DNA of 14,645 nucleotides from CALKKN01 sp041571375 (GTDB taxonomy: Bacteria > Pseudomonadota > Gammaproteobacteria > Xanthomonadales > SZUA-36), in assembly GCA_041571375.1 (NCBI GenBank), contig JBFFUJ010000032.1, positions 1-14,645 of the forward strand, written 5' to 3'. The position numbers were made by a program, and so were the translations under genes. The notes under the pieces were generated by a model. The model was not told where the DNA came from and ran no database searches. It saw only the letters and a list, made by a program, of their open reading frames with translations. Shown here in pieces: positions 14,051 through 14,645 of the stretch. The first letter of the stretch is position 1. Each line of letters begins with the position of its first letter.

Positions 14051-14645
14051 ATGTTTAGAACACGACGCAAGAGATTCCCGCTGATTGCGATGGCGATCGG
14101 AATCGCCACCCTGGTTCCGGTGGCTTCGCCGGCCCAGTCGCTGGACCAGTCGGTGCAGATCGAGACCGGGATCAATCGGGACGGGGCGGCTTCGCAGCAA
14201 CGCGTATCCCGGCTCGCGCAGCAGACCCAGGACCTTTTGAATGAGTACCGTTCCGTGGTCCGGGAGGTCGAGGCTCTGCAGGTCTACAACGACAACCTGG
14301 AACGGGTGGTGACCGATCAGCGCGAGGAAGTCGAATCGATCAACCAGCAACTCGCAGGCCTCGAGGAGACCAATCGCGCGGTCGTGCCGCTGATGCTCGA
14401 AATGATCGATGTGCTGGGTCAGATCGTCGAAGCCGACATCCCGTTCCGCATCGATGAACGCAGGGCCCGCGTGGAGCGACTGAGGGACATGATGGATCAG
14501 GCCGAGGTCACGGCCTCCGAGAAATACCGTCGCGTCATCGAAGCCTACCAGAGCGAACTGGAGTTCGGCCGCACCACCGAATCGTACTCGGACGCGCTGC
14601 CGACGACCGGGCAGACGGTTGACTTCCTCCGGGTCGGCCGCGTGC
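14051..14645 (+). CDS. DUF3450 periplasmic protein, 5' part (runs off the right edge)
   Basis: The frame from the ATG at 14051 is open to the window end, giving 198 residues. A basic start (M-F-R-T-R-R-K-R), a hydrophobic core and P-V-A-S-P-A make a signal peptide cut near residue 28. Residues about 45-105 and 135-175 are charged heptad-like helices, likely coiled coils. The family-typical block P-L-M-L-E-M-I, D-I-P-F-R-I-D-E-R (129-137) and E-K-Y-R-R-V-I-E-A-Y-Q-S-E-L-E-F-G-R-T (157-174) identifies DUF3450. Such genes usually head a cluster of two ExbB/TolQ-like proteins, ExbD-like proteins and TonB in gammaproteobacteria, so it is probably an accessory of a TonB energy system; those genes lie outside. 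An ATG at 14027 is in frame but lacks a ribosome site. Full families run to about 250 residues. Confidence 0.88.
   Translation, partial: MFRTRRKRFPLIAMAIGIATLVPVASPAQSLDQSVQIETGINRDGAASQQRVSRLAQQTQDLLNEYRSVVREVEALQVYNDNLERVVTDQREEVESINQQLAGLEETNRAVVPLMLEMIDVLGQIVEADIPFRIDERRARVERLRDMMDQAEVTASEKYRRVIEAYQSELEFGRTTESYSDALPTTGQTVDFLRVGRV

Noticed and set aside
1..14645. Mobile elements, CRISPR arrays, toxin-antitoxin or defence genes
   Set aside because: No transposase, integrase, regularly spaced repeats, tRNA-associated break or defence-type domain was seen; all genes fit conserved core or envelope families.

Overview
The window is gene-dense, GC-rich chromosomal DNA of a gammaproteobacterium. 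The evidence is gene order as well as family content. A pepA-holC-valS operon diverges from lptF-lptG, and a holD-like gene sits directly before rimI, both as in Escherichia coli. An RDD-family gene next to lptG and a DUF3450 gene resemble the arrangement in high-GC lineages such as Chromatiales or Xanthomonadales relatives. I cannot place the genus. No insertion sequence, phage gene, tRNA, rRNA or CRISPR array was seen, and no stretch over 300 bases lacks a gene.

Layout. (a) 1-97, minus: the start of an exported protein that leaves the window. (b) 205-2202, plus: trpS, a small three-helix membrane protein and an FAH-family hydrolase, joined by overlapping starts and stops. (c) 2199-4579, minus: proS, preceded by a secreted DUF4124 protein; the proS stop shares a CTAG with the hydrolase stop. 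(d) 4681-6438, plus: pssA, a holD-like psi subunit gene and rimI, all overlapping. (e) 6446-11118, minus: the operon pepA-holC-valS. (f) 11249-13411, plus: lptF and lptG, the inner-membrane permeases of lipopolysaccharide export, divergent from pepA. (g) 13418-13870, minus: an RDD membrane protein. (h) 14051-14645, plus: the start of a DUF3450 gene, probably the first gene of an ExbB/ExbD/TonB-type cluster that continues outside.

The genes are mostly housekeeping: three aminoacyl-tRNA synthetases (Trp, Pro, Val), two clamp-loader accessory subunits (chi and psi), ribosomal protein acetylation, phospholipid synthesis, peptide turnover and lipopolysaccharide transport. I found no convincing new multi-gene system. 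The points worth a second look are small-scale: an apparently non-AUG (CTG) start of lptF, chi and psi genes brought within 4 kb of each other, a perfect 8-bp inverted repeat abutting the trpS start, a Fur-box-like palindrome between the RDD and DUF3450 genes, GC hairpins at gene ends, and short direct repeats in two promoter regions.
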